From NCBI RefSeq assembly GCF_000699445.3, contig NC_067197.1, forward strand, positions 30,859,809-30,923,808: a stretch of 64,000 nucleotides of DNA, read 5' to 3'. This stretch comes from Schistosoma haematobium. Taxonomy: Eukaryota > Platyhelminthes > Trematoda > Strigeidida > Schistosomatidae. A program made the translations under genes and the position numbers. The notes beneath the pieces were generated by a model. The model saw only the letters and a program-made list of their open reading frames with translations, did not search any database and was not told the DNA's origin. Below are positions 43,601 to 47,945 of this stretch, one piece after another (the stretch's first letter is position 1; the number at the start of each line of letters is the position of its first letter).

Positions 43601-44341
43601 TAAGAACAAACTATGTTGAGAACCTACTAATACTATGTGGCCTTATTATGAGTATGTTTCATGAAACGAACAAAATTCTCAGCGTTACCCTGTTACGAAC
43701 GTTAGTATTTACTTAATCAAAGACTGTTTACTGCTAATTTAGTGAGTTGACTCCTACTGCGTACCCAGCTGTGATGACTTTTAAAGTCCAGTTGCGAAAT
43801 TAGCTGAAGAAGCATAACAGTTATGTAAAATATCCACAAGACAAACACAATGCATGCCATTAATTATACCGAATAACAACAACCAAACCTTAAGGTTTTC
43901 AAATTCGTAGTTGTGAAGGGATAAGGTCCTTAGTTCAAATGTGACAGGATTGAAGTTCATTACAGCAACCTGCGGGTTTAAAAAAAAAGAATAATGGAAT
44001 TTTACCTTAGCTTCCGGGAAACTCAGAAGGAGTGAATCTAAAAGATCACCTGTGAAGCGTACAGTGACAATGTCAGCGATATTTTCGTATACGGATGTTC
44101 CGTATACCCAATTAAATCGCGTTTCCCCAGAAGCACTTGTAAATTAACTGGGAAGCTAATAAACTTACCTGAATTTAACATTATATATTTCAACGAATCC
44201 ACCACGAGTAATGACAAGGTTTTTTAATTTAGGATGAATTAGGTGGCAATAAAGGCAATTATCCACAGCGGTTGGTGGTGAAATGTGCTTAAAAATTGCA
44301 CTAAACGTTGTTGGTTTAGTTGTATCAACCCCAGTGTTCAT
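707..44341 (-). CDS. CPSF1: Cleavage and polyadenylation specificity factor subunit 1 (CPSF160), 28-exon gene
   Basis: CPSF1 is the scaffold of the nuclear CPSF complex. With WDR33, CPSF4 and FIP1 it forms the module that recognises AAUAAA in pre-mRNA. Family features seen in order: the N-terminal propeller ([16 protein letters not shown]), [12 protein letters not shown] and [25 protein letters not shown] plus [67 protein letters not shown] and [20 protein letters not shown]. These match the MMS1-N/beta-propeller and CPSF_A regions. The 28 exon lengths sum to 5559 nt, a whole number of codons, and every junction keeps phase. The predicted length of about 1852 residues exceeds the vertebrate protein by some 400, mainly through low-complexity insertions. 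The ATG at 44341 is the first after an in-frame TGA. The extreme C-terminus is uncertain. An AATAAA on the minus strand at 317-322 is a possible poly(A) signal. Confidence 0.95.
1195..1310 (-). repeat. Hammerhead SINE, internal deletion derivative
   Basis: On the minus strand a tRNA-like head segment (GGATCCTGATTCAGTGGTC) runs directly into the 3' half of a hammerhead (AGGACGAAACGG) and then the SINE body. The box B and the ribozyme core between them are missing, so this copy has an internal deletion at about 1260/1261. Family identity rests on the sister copy at 59.9 kb. Confidence 0.6.
1470..1625 (+). repeat. Decayed tRNA-headed hammerhead SINE
   Basis: Box A-like sequence near 1485 and a good box B (GGGTTCGAATA, 1530-1540) are followed by GGATGCGTACTGTTGAGA at the position where related copies enter the hammerhead. 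The ribozyme core is eroded. Confidence 0.55.
2658..2787 (-). CDS. CPSF1: CPSF1 exon 27 (residues 1740-1783)
   Basis: Encodes [20 protein letters not shown], aligning with [20 protein letters not shown]. Acceptor TATTTTAG, donor GTGAGT, phase 2 out. Confidence 0.9.
3696..4082 (-). CDS. CPSF1: CPSF1 exon 26 with low-complexity insertion (residues 1611-1740)
   Basis: Encodes [15 protein letters not shown], matching VSDRDRNLMVYMYLP, then [14 protein letters not shown] long serine-, threonine-, asparagine- and glutamine-rich segment follows ([18 protein letters not shown]) where vertebrates have a short loop. Acceptor CGCAG, donor GTTAGT. Confidence 0.92.
5045..5560 (+). mobile_element. Penelope-like element 3' fragment, GIY-YIG endonuclease
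   Basis: An open frame at 5092-5430 encodes a GIY-YIG endonuclease typical of Penelope-like elements: [24 protein letters not shown], then an alpha-helical C-terminus ending [13 protein letters not shown]. The frame stays open upstream to about 5050 ([12 protein letters not shown]). No reverse transcriptase is present, so the copy is 5'-truncated. An AT-rich 3' tail follows. It lies antisense in CPSF1 intron 25. Confidence 0.8.
5561..6890 (-). mobile_element. Penelope-like element, RT plus GIY-YIG, degenerate
   Basis: Reading from 6890 down: RT motif A ([14 protein letters not shown]), motif B ([16 protein letters not shown]), catalytic YVDD in [12 protein letters not shown], the [20 protein letters not shown] segment, a linker, then the GIY-YIG endonuclease ([25 protein letters not shown]). 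The frame is broken between the RT and the endonuclease and by a TAG just after HIPK. The N-terminal part is missing. It sits in CPSF1 intron 25 in the sense orientation and meets the plus-strand fragment tail to tail. Confidence 0.88.
7260..7425 (-). mobile_element. Highly decayed RTE LINE 3' fragment
   Basis: The order of matches to the RTE 3' end at 37.3-37.5 kb is kept (CCAACGATTATGA, GGCTCAGA, GACCGCCTCTAACTTTATTC). Divergence is high. Confidence 0.4.
7652..7895 (-). CDS. CPSF1: CPSF1 exon 25 (residues 1530-1611)
   Basis: Encodes [36 protein letters not shown] and [20 protein letters not shown], matching [20 protein letters not shown] and its continuation. Acceptor CTCTTAG, donor GTTAGT, phase 1 out. 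Confidence 0.96.
8262..8292. repeat. (AT)n microsatellite
   Basis: About 31 bp of uninterrupted TA dinucleotides just upstream of an RTE relic. Confidence 0.9.
8295..10015 (+). mobile_element. SR2-like RTE LINE, degenerate RT region
   Basis: Frames joined by frameshifts encode an RTE-type ORF2: [55 protein letters not shown], then a segment resembling [19 protein letters not shown]. Next come [19 protein letters not shown] and DDLALLS, where the catalytic F/YADD has become VTDD. It ends near IWIPEG, so the 3' terminus is lost, and it is 5'-truncated. Antisense in CPSF1 intron 24. The SR2 name is from memory. Confidence 0.85.
10629..11118 (+). repeat. GC-rich retroposon with (AAAT)n tail, unclassified
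   Basis: About 490 bp of clearly GC-richer sequence inside an AT-rich intron, ending in a run of AATA tetranucleotides at 11098-11118. That tail suggests a retroposed RNA on the plus strand. Its last 150 bp recur at 17566-17710 (GTGTGG, CCTAAGA, CCACCTGCTTCGGT, GCACCCGGGCAGTATCACAG). No convincing reading frame. It could be the untranslated 3' end of a LINE. Confidence 0.7.
11559..11853 (-). CDS. CPSF1: CPSF1 exon 24, CPSF_A core (residues 1431-1529)
   Basis: The best conserved exon: [31 protein letters not shown] and [20 protein letters not shown]. These belong to the CPSF_A domain shared with DDB1 and SF3B3. Donor GTAATT, phase 0. Confidence 0.97.
12703..12911 (-). CDS. CPSF1: CPSF1 exon 23 (residues 1362-1431)
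   Basis: Starts [12 protein letters not shown], the counterpart of VYAVATSTNTPC, and ends SPWLLIPNT before the conserved IELQEWEHV stretch. Acceptor ATAG, donor GTAAGT, phase 2 out. Confidence 0.92.
13670..13845 (-). repeat. tRNA-headed SINE with decayed hammerhead
   Basis: On the minus strand: a box A-like CAGTAGCCTGGT, box B AGGTTTGAGTCC (13769-13781), then GGGATACAGATACATC and a hammerhead remnant at 13690-13742. Helix I is still pairable (ATCTA with TAGAT), but the CUGAUGA core is lost and GAAAC has become GAACA. It lies in CPSF1 intron 22. Confidence 0.6.
15300..17935 (-). mobile_element. Ty3/gypsy LTR retrotransposon relic
   Basis: Reading from high to low coordinates: a damaged gag zinc-knuckle tail ([12 protein letters not shown]), protease ([28 protein letters not shown]), RT ([35 protein letters not shown]), RNase H ([34 protein letters not shown]) and the start of integrase up to HSFH. 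Stops and frameshifts are frequent, and the catalytic RT region reads VLVAYLN* instead of a YxDD box. Similar segments starting TGTTGTAT on the minus strand lie at both ends (15413 and 17931), as expected of decayed LTRs. A GC-rich retroposon interrupts it at 17566-17710. Confidence 0.82.
17566..17710 (+). repeat. Second copy of the GC-rich retroposon, 3' part
   Basis: About 145 bp matching the 3' third of the repeat at 10.6-11.1 kb, ending in an A-rich AAATAAAAATAA tail. It is inserted in the gypsy relic, so it is younger than that element. Confidence 0.75.
18314..18430 (-). CDS. CPSF1: CPSF1 exon 22 (residues 1323-1361)
   Basis: Encodes [13 protein letters not shown] and [12 protein letters not shown], matching LRISVLPAYLSYD and AHYVAYHVESK. 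GTGAGT donor. The following intron is about 5.4 kb and contains a gypsy relic. Confidence 0.94.
19683..19898 (-). CDS. CPSF1: CPSF1 exon 21 (residues 1251-1322)
   Basis: Encodes [20 protein letters not shown] and [19 protein letters not shown], closely matching [20 protein letters not shown] and LHPMAIDGPVDSFAPFHNV. GTAAGT donor, phase 0. Confidence 0.95.
20145..20198 (-). CDS. CPSF1: CPSF1 exon 20, 54 nt (residues 1233-1250)
   Basis: A short exon encoding [18 protein letters not shown], which fits RFKKVPHNINFREKK. The acceptor is GAAAG. An alternative GATGCAG acceptor slightly upstream would put TGA in frame, so it is not used with this exon chain. Confidence 0.78.
20711..20890 (-). CDS. 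CPSF1: CPSF1 exon 19 (residues 1173-1232)
   Basis: Encodes [19 protein letters not shown], the counterpart of VHVDQELLIYEAFPHDS. Acceptor ATCAAG, donor GTATAT, phase 0 at both ends. Confidence 0.9.
21290..21420 (-). repeat. Decayed tRNA-headed hammerhead SINE
   Basis: Minus-strand box B-like GGTCCTAGATTCAATGCC (21334-21351), followed by AATGCATACTACTGAGAA where related copies have helix I and the CUGAGGA core. Only part of the core is left. CPSF1 intron 18. Confidence 0.45.
22690..23215 (-). mobile_element. RTE LINE fragment, RT C-terminal region
   Basis: An open stretch encodes [50 protein letters not shown] and [13 protein letters not shown]. This is the region after the polymerase domain in schistosome RTE elements and matches the longer copy at 37-39 kb. 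Both ends are truncated. Confidence 0.85.
24042..24135 (-). CDS. CPSF1: CPSF1 exon 18 (residues 1141-1172)
   Basis: Encodes [19 protein letters not shown], matching VKEVLLVALGSRQSRPYLL. Acceptor AAATTCAG, donor GTAGGC, phase 0 out. Confidence 0.9.
25388..25515 (-). CDS. CPSF1: CPSF1 exon 17 (residues 1099-1141)
   Basis: Starts [20 protein letters not shown], continuing exon 16 as in vertebrate MEIYQLPDWRLVFLVKNFP. The donor used is GTAATT. A better-looking GTAAGT occurs upstream inside the exon but would break the phase with exon 18. Confidence 0.9.
25970..26120 (-). repeat. tRNA-headed SINE with partly preserved hammerhead
   Basis: Minus-strand box A-like CTCAGTAGATGG, box B-like AGGTCCAAGTCTT (26058-26070), then the hammerhead region at 25978-26030. 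The core CTGAAGA and GAAA are intact and a GCTCATC segment leads to the expected C at the cleavage site. Stem II is disrupted, including the C-to-T change in ATGAAAC typical of CpG decay. Confidence 0.6.
26964..27036 (-). CDS. CPSF1: CPSF1 exon 16 (residues 1074-1098)
   Basis: A 73-nt exon encoding [13 protein letters not shown], the counterpart of HWCLLVRENGTME. Polypyrimidine CTCTTTTCTCTTAG acceptor and GTAAGT donor. Confidence 0.9.
28370..28465 (-). repeat. tRNA-like SINE head with intact box B
   Basis: Minus strand GGTTCGAATCCC at 28408-28419 is a perfect pol III box B. A degenerate box A lies about 35-40 nt upstream on that strand. It does not fold as a canonical tRNA by eye. Confidence 0.5.
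28504..28686 (-). CDS. CPSF1: CPSF1 exon 15 (residues 1013-1074)
   Basis: Encodes [10 protein letters not shown], matching the vertebrate DDEEEMLYGD acidic patch. The donor is GTAGGT, chosen over neighbouring GT sites because only it keeps the frame into exon 16. Confidence 0.87.
28784..29007 (-). CDS. CPSF1: CPSF1 exon 14 (residues 939-1013)
   Basis: This exon, at most weakly conserved, was found by splice signals (TTTAG acceptor, GTAAGT donor), open frame and phase (0 in, 2 out). It begins [20 protein letters not shown], equivalent in position to the VITLCLYRD region. Confidence 0.85.
29640..29715 (+). repeat. Degenerate tRNA-like SINE head
   Basis: AGTTCAGTCGACTGAAAATT followed by a box B-like GTTTCGAATCCTT, spaced as in tRNA-derived SINEs. 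Weak. Confidence 0.35.
29812..30111 (-). CDS. CPSF1: CPSF1 exon 13 (residues 839-938)
   Basis: Encodes [18 protein letters not shown], matching VSPLGIRLLEG, and [20 protein letters not shown], matching [20 protein letters not shown]. A lysine-rich end follows. GTAAGA donor, phase 0. Confidence 0.93.
30383..30637 (-). CDS. CPSF1: CPSF1 exon 12 (residues 754-838)
   Basis: Starts [16 protein letters not shown], continuing DSTM exactly as in vertebrate [20 protein letters not shown]. An asparagine-rich insertion precedes YPYILQ. Donor GTTAGT, phase 0. Confidence 0.93.
31400..31500 (-). repeat. tRNA-like SINE head next to a TA microsatellite
   Basis: Minus-strand box B AGGTTCAAACCT at 31458-31469 with GCTCAGCGTTCAACCAGTAG upstream. 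Confidence 0.5.
31522..31601. repeat. (TA)n microsatellite, about 80 bp
   Basis: Forty uninterrupted TA repeats in CPSF1 intron 11, immediately next to a tRNA-like SINE head. Confidence 0.95.
32297..32469 (-). CDS. CPSF1: CPSF1 exon 11 (residues 696-753)
   Basis: An acidic linker followed by [12 protein letters not shown], the counterpart of GFLILSREDSTM. The donor GTATGG directly after the ATG of DSTM splits this motif from its continuation in exon 12. Confidence 0.93.
33614..34112 (-). CDS. CPSF1: CPSF1 exon 10 (residues 530-696)
   Basis: The longest exon. It encodes [12 protein letters not shown] and [20 protein letters not shown], matching CDSILNIGP and [22 protein letters not shown]. 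A serine-, proline- and acid-rich insertion with no clear vertebrate equivalent follows. GTAAGT donor, phase 1. Confidence 0.95.
34551..34766 (-). CDS. CPSF1: CPSF1 exon 9 (residues 458-529)
   Basis: It encodes a lysine- and serine-rich linker, then [10 protein letters not shown], equivalent to the vertebrate DEIEVYGSE. Acceptor TTTAG, donor GTAAGT, phase 0 at both ends. Confidence 0.9.
35915..36124 (-). CDS. CPSF1: CPSF1 exon 8 (residues 388-457)
   Basis: It encodes [18 protein letters not shown], matching YLFLGSRLGNSLLLKY, followed by a charged linker (SIVEDDSDE). It begins with ATG but this is an internal codon after a TTTTCCAG acceptor. Phase 0 at both ends. Confidence 0.92.
36341..36531 (-). 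CDS. CPSF1: CPSF1 exon 7 (residues 324-387)
   Basis: A beta-propeller exon containing [20 protein letters not shown], the counterpart of the vertebrate ISLKGGEIYVLTLITDG strand pair. The preceding intron is about 4 kb and holds RTE retrotransposon copies. GTAAGT donor, phase 0. Confidence 0.92.
36886..37020 (-). mobile_element. RTE LINE 3' terminal fragment
   Basis: On the minus strand it ends in a TGACTGAC tail and repeats the 3' untranslated sequence of the next element (related CATAGAAC and GTTCAAGTTG segments). It is a 3' end only. Confidence 0.5.
37021..39330 (-). mobile_element. RTE LINE with long RT frame, 5'-truncated
   Basis: An uninterrupted frame at 37749-38720 carries the [82 protein letters not shown] and YADD in [14 protein letters not shown]. 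After one stop at VY*AAVR the frame resumes with [29 protein letters not shown] and RGGQTKTW up to [10 protein letters not shown] at 37251. Upstream fragments reach the endonuclease end near 39309 with frameshifts. The 3' end has a (TGAC)n tail at 37021-37033. It resembles Perere-3/SR3-type elements, by memory. CPSF1 intron 6. Confidence 0.9.
39331..39995 (-). mobile_element. RTE LINE 3' fragment, second copy
   Basis: Homologous to 37.2-37.9 kb: [49 protein letters not shown] and the same 3' end. It abuts the 5' end of the preceding element in the same orientation. Confidence 0.8.
40559..40669 (-). CDS. CPSF1: CPSF1 exon 6 (residues 287-324)
   Basis: It encodes [20 protein letters not shown], matching [20 protein letters not shown] of the family. 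Flanked by TTTTTTTAG and GTAAGT, phase 2 in and phase 1 out. Confidence 0.94.
41210..41965. mobile_element. Decayed RTE fragments on both strands
   Basis: At 41210-41690 the sequence follows the 3' end of the 37-kb RTE on the minus strand with heavy divergence (GATGAAGATTTACGG, AACTGATCTCCCATCTTT). From about 41800 a plus-strand piece ending GATGACTGACTCG has the look of another RTE 3' end with a TGAC tail. Both are in CPSF1 intron 5. Confidence 0.5.
42110..42249 (-). CDS. CPSF1: CPSF1 exon 5 (residues 240-287)
   Basis: It starts after a 35-nt intron with a TTTCACCCAG acceptor. It encodes [15 protein letters not shown] and [14 protein letters not shown], which match RQDTCSIVAISLN and HPVIWSLTSLPFDC of vertebrate CPSF1 and prove the frame change. 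The donor is GTAAGA, phase 1. Confidence 0.95.
42285..42619 (-). CDS. CPSF1: CPSF1 exon 4 (residues 129-240)
   Basis: This exon carries strongly conserved CPSF160 motifs: [37 protein letters not shown] and [14 protein letters not shown]. The frame stays open past the true donor, so without homology the exon would be read on into the 35-nt intron 42250-42284. Confidence 0.96.
43889..43969 (-). CDS. CPSF1: CPSF1 exon 3 (residues 102-128)
   Basis: An 81-nt exon encoding [17 protein letters not shown], matching the vertebrate DLKTLSLHYFEEPELR region. The acceptor is CCCGCAG and the donor GTTTGG is weak. The next intron is 1269 nt. Confidence 0.9.
44006..44135 (-). CDS. CPSF1: CPSF1 exon 2 (residues 58-101)
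   Basis: The exon follows the 33-nt intron 44136-44168 (GTAAG...AAG). It encodes [19 protein letters not shown], matching the vertebrate segment around DALLLSFKDAKLSV. It ends in phase 0 before a 36-nt intron, 43970-44005. Confidence 0.92.
44169..44341 (-). CDS. CPSF1: CPSF1 exon 1 (residues 1-58)
   Basis: This exon starts at the ATG at 44341, preceded by an in-frame TGA with no ATG between. It encodes the first propeller strands, with KHISPPT and [14 protein letters not shown] aligning to the CPSF160 N-terminus. It ends at a GTAAGT donor in phase 2, and the following intron is only 33 nt. Confidence 0.92.
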
Positions 44342-44399
44342 CTTCTGACTTTCTAAGAATGCGCTGATAAACAGCCTGACCTTCTCAGGCGAATTTCAA

Positions 44400-46185
44400 C
44401 TCTCAATCGATTCAGATTTGTGCAACAATGACAGAAGGTCTACGGCCTATGTTATTTTTTTTCTAGTATCCAGTGTCCAGTCTTCTCTTGAAAGAGCCAA
44501 TTGAAGATGCTTACACCACTGATTCGGGCAGCAGGTTCCAAGTATTGATGACAGTGTGAAAACCAGTATGCCACGGGTATTTTGTTCATTCTTGACTTTT
44601 CTACTCGCCTACTATGTCCTTTGAGATGTCCCAATCTAGTGGGAGGAAAAAGAGAGAACAAGTTAGGTCCAAAATCATTTCTCAGTATTCTGTACATCAA
44701 AATTAGATCTCCCCTTAATCTGCGATAGGACAGAGTAAAGAGGTCCAGCTTTTCAAGCCGCTCTTTGTATGGTAAACCCCCGAGTTCTGGAATTGTACGG
44801 GTAGCTGCCCTCTGTACTTCTAGGATATTCGAGTCACCTTTTAAACAGGGGCTTGCTGCCTGAACGCAGTTCTCAAGCTTAGTTCTCACTAAGGATGTGT
44901 ATACTGTGGTGAACATGGTAGTATCTAACTTGGTGAATGTCCGTTTTGAAGTCCAGAGGGTTGAAAACTCTTTAGATGGGACCTCCCGGCAATGGGCTGT
45001 CGTCTCAAGATCATGACTCACTGTCACCTTAAGATCATCATGGGACCGGACCACGGGTAATGGCACTTCCCCTACGTTGTACCTATTAACCTTTGAATTC
45101 CCAAAGTGCATGTAGGCACACTTTTCCGAGTTTATAGGCATCAGCCATCCTTTAGACCAGTTGATCATATTATTTAAGTCTGCCTGAAGAGCACATGTAT
45201 CTGTGTCTTCAGTTGTTACTCGTCAGATCTTTACATCGTCAGCGTATAATAACATTGGAAACTGTACTATACTTGGAAGATCATTAACATACATTATAAA
45301 AAGTAAAGGACCTAAAATGGAACCTTGAGGTACTCCACTAAGTACTGGTTTCCAGATGAAGCACTTGGAATTTTTTCTTACTTTATGTCTATGGCCTACT
45401 AGGAAATCCTTAATCCATTTTAAAAGAGGTCCGGCAATACCAAGGTTTTCCAACTTCAATAGCAGTCTATTAGTTGGCATCTTGTCAAAAGCCTTACTGA
45501 AGTCTATGTAGACAAAATCCACTGAGTTTCCGTCGTCTAGCACCTTCGTCCAAGATTCCATTGCTATAAGGAGGCTCGTTGTACAAGATAGACCCTTTCT
45601 AAAACCATGTTGTCCTATGTTTAGCAAGTTATTGGTTTCCATAAACGCCATTATGGTCCGTCTGACTATTCTCTCCAATATTTTAACTACGATACTGGTG
45701 AGGCTTACAGGTCTGTGGTTCGATGGAAGTTGTCTTGGTCCTGTTTTTATGTATGGGAGTGACGATTGTGTCTTTCCAGCCCATAGGTTACACATCTTGG
45801 TCAAGCGACATATTGAATATCACAGTCAGTGAGGCCGCGATATATTGTGCAAAACGTCTCAAGATTTTGGGGTGTGATTCATCTGGTTCTGTTGATTTTC
45901 ACATGTTCAAGGTGCTAAGAGCCTTAAGCACATCGTCTCGGTCGAAGTCCACGGTGAGCAGATGGTTTGTTGAATCTTCGTTTTGGTCTGGTTCTTTGTC
46001 TAGAGGAGGTTCCTTAGTGAAAACTACCCCGAAAGAGTTAGCCATGACCTCTTCCTTTTCTTGATCTTCCTCTCTCATTTCAGATTCACTCTCTTCTTTA
46101 ATTAGGTTGGGAATCCAATGATCCATCCTTGTTCTGTAGTTAATGTACGAGAGTGTTCGTTTGGGCTGCTTGAGTGTAATTTAAA
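44400..46185 (-). mobile_element. CR1-clade LINE, 5'-truncated RT
   Basis: Two long frames: 45223-45804 with NHRPVSLTSIVVKILERIVR, NIGQHGFRKGLSCTTSLL, VDFVYIDFSKAFDKMPTNRL, SGVPQGSILGPLLFIMYVND and the catalytic LLYADDVKI; and 44452-45168 with WLMPINSEKCAYMHFG, RRLRGDLILMYRIL and a CR1/Jockey-type C-terminus. Upstream, KQPKRTLSYINYRTRM and an acidic linker reach about 46180, where the element stops. The catalytic motif is intact but a stop and frame breaks are present. Its 3' end lies about 100 bp from the CPSF1 start codon. Confidence 0.88.
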
Positions 46186-46339
46186 CAGATAATCAAAAGA
46201 ATTTCAACGTATCGTTACAAATCACTTGAATTCAAACTACTTTCGTGTTGATATAGAGAGATTGTTCAGTGTCTCTGGCAATAATGTATGATATGTAGAG
46301 GTTTGTGTAGAGAGTGATAGTAGGGTAGGAGCCCAAACA

Positions 46340-46570
46340 ACCAAAAAAGGGGAAATAAAGGGGTAAATGCTTTGGAAGAGAAAGGGGAAATAAAGGGAAA
46401 AACGCATCAGAATGTCGCCTTTTTCGCCTGTCCAGGGGAAATACTGCGGATTTCCCTCTTTTTGCCGCTTTGCCGATAAATTGCCGACTTTTCGCCTAAA
46501 TATCCGCCAAATTGCCCACTTTTCGCCCAAATGTCTGCCGAGTTGTCTACTTTTCGCATAAATGGTATTT
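46340..46570. repeat. Short tandem repeats, 31-bp unit
   Basis: Two full units at 46480-46510 and 46511-46541 and a partial third share ATTGCC, ACTTTTCGC and CAAAT/TAAAT blocks. Just before them AAAGGGGAAATAAAGGG occurs twice. The unit is not part of a recognised gene. Confidence 0.7.
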
Positions 46571-47043
46571 TTCTTTGTGAAAATGTGGAATCCTTTCGTG
46601 TACGTTTTTATTGGTGTATTTTTCCTTCTTAACCTCCAATGATGTCTATATTCATATCTATTATTTTCATCGTTTGGTTTGTCTGAAATTACTGTCTTAT
46701 ACTGCCAGAAAATTATCGATAGTGACTAACCTTTTGACGTCACCTGGGTTTCCGATAAAGCCTTTACGTTTATTTTACTCGTATTTCGTCGGTGGCCATT
46801 TTAGGTGACATTAGTACTGATTACTCCTGTCTGATTTAGCTAGTTGTATCCATCCATGAAGGACTGAGCAATTTTTGTATTAAAAAGTGACGTAGTCAAA
46901 TTGTCTCACATTTCGAATATAATCACTATCTTACAGTTTGGCTTTCCACCTCTAAGGCCATCCGAATAGTTATAGCATTACAGGACATTGTTCCTGGGTC
47001 ATTAGGAAAGCTCGTGTTTAACAGCTCGTTGTAAAAGATATCA

Positions 47044-47262
47044 CTAATTTTTGCTACCTTTTCTGATGAAGGAAGTATCATCCCTGTATACTGCGTTTGT
47101 TTTTCTACTTACATTTATTCTTGCTAGTACCACATTGTCCTTATTTGTGTAAATTTTGTCTAAGTTACGGTGTATAAGTTGGTGCCCATTATCGACATTC
47201 GGTTTCCTTGAACTAAAGCGAATTACGGAATCATTCTTGCGAACTGGGCGACTGAAATTCAT
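47044..47262 (-). other. Orphan 72-residue open frame
   Basis: A basic, non-repetitive frame (HQLIHRNLDKIYTNKDNVVL, RINVSRKTNAVYRDDTSF) lies between two CR1 elements. I do not recognise it. It may be a fragment of a retrotransposon ORF1 or chance. No splice or start context was found. Confidence 0.25.
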
Positions 47263-47569
47263 AGCATTACATATATGACATTTGCTTCAAATCCGAAGTT
47301 ATAAATAATGTTACTGTGTACACGTGTGCGTTTATAAACATACCTATCTCTAAACATTCTAAAACTTTTCACCAAAAAATAATGACTCACTATCAAACCA
47401 TTTCTCTTGTCTTAATGACCACTTCATTCAACTTGGCGAGTTGGAGCAAATTAGCAACGCTACTGGTCTTTGAGAGGAACAACTGTAAAATGAACTGCCT
47501 GATTGATTCCTGTTCACAATTGATTGATCACCGGTTGGTGATCAATGTCATGCGTGTCTAGTCCTTATT

Positions 47570-47735
47570 GGTGCAGATTGAATGCTATCGATCATGTTGC
47601 AACGTGGCCACCAGTCTAGGTGACTCGACACTGCGGGCACTACATATTGAGATTTAGATGGTGGTTGGAGGTAGTCAACAGGGAACCCTGGACCCGGGTT
47701 TCGTGCTACTTGGCACTCGTCAGCAATTATGATTA
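47570..47735 (-). repeat. Hammerhead SINE, 5'-truncated copy, intact ribozyme core
   Basis: On the minus strand the hammerhead occupies 47723-47678: core CTGACGA, stem II GTGC-CAAGTA-GCAC, GAAA, and a self-complementary helix III segment ACCCGGGT followed by C, so the predicted site is GUC|C between 47691 and 47690. The SINE body follows to about 47570. The copy starts at the ribozyme core, so the 5' strand of helix I is missing and the upstream bases pair poorly. Confidence 0.78.
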
Positions 47736-47754
47736 CATCTCAGTGCTACAGGAG

Positions 47755-47945
47755 GTTAGTCGCGGCTCAGATAGCTCAGTGGTAACGTCTCTGACTGTGA
47801 AGCTGCGTGACACGAGATCGAATCCGCCAGGGAGCACCAAACCCCTCAAGATTACAGGTACACCTTGCTAACGAGTGCCAAGTAGCGCGAAACCCGGGTT
47901 CAAGGTTTCCTGTTGACTACCTCTAACCACCATCTAAATATCAGA
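47755..47945 (+). repeat. Hammerhead SINE with tRNA-like head
   Basis: A tRNA-like head has box A (ATAGCTCAGTGGTAA) and box B-like GATCGAATCC. The ribozyme follows at 47855-47912. Helix I is CAGG/CCTG plus ACCTTG/CAAGGT, separated by a TAC/TT internal loop. The core is CTAACGA, stem II GTGC-CAAGTA-GCGC, then GAAA, and helix III is the palindrome ACCCGGGT. The predicted site is after U at 47900. The invariant G of CUGANGA is A here, which should abolish cleavage. Confidence 0.8.

Noticed and set aside
47761..47840. Candidate functional tRNA gene
   Set aside because: Box A and box B are good, but no proper acceptor stem or anticodon arm could be folded, and the sequence runs into a hammerhead. 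It is the head of a SINE.
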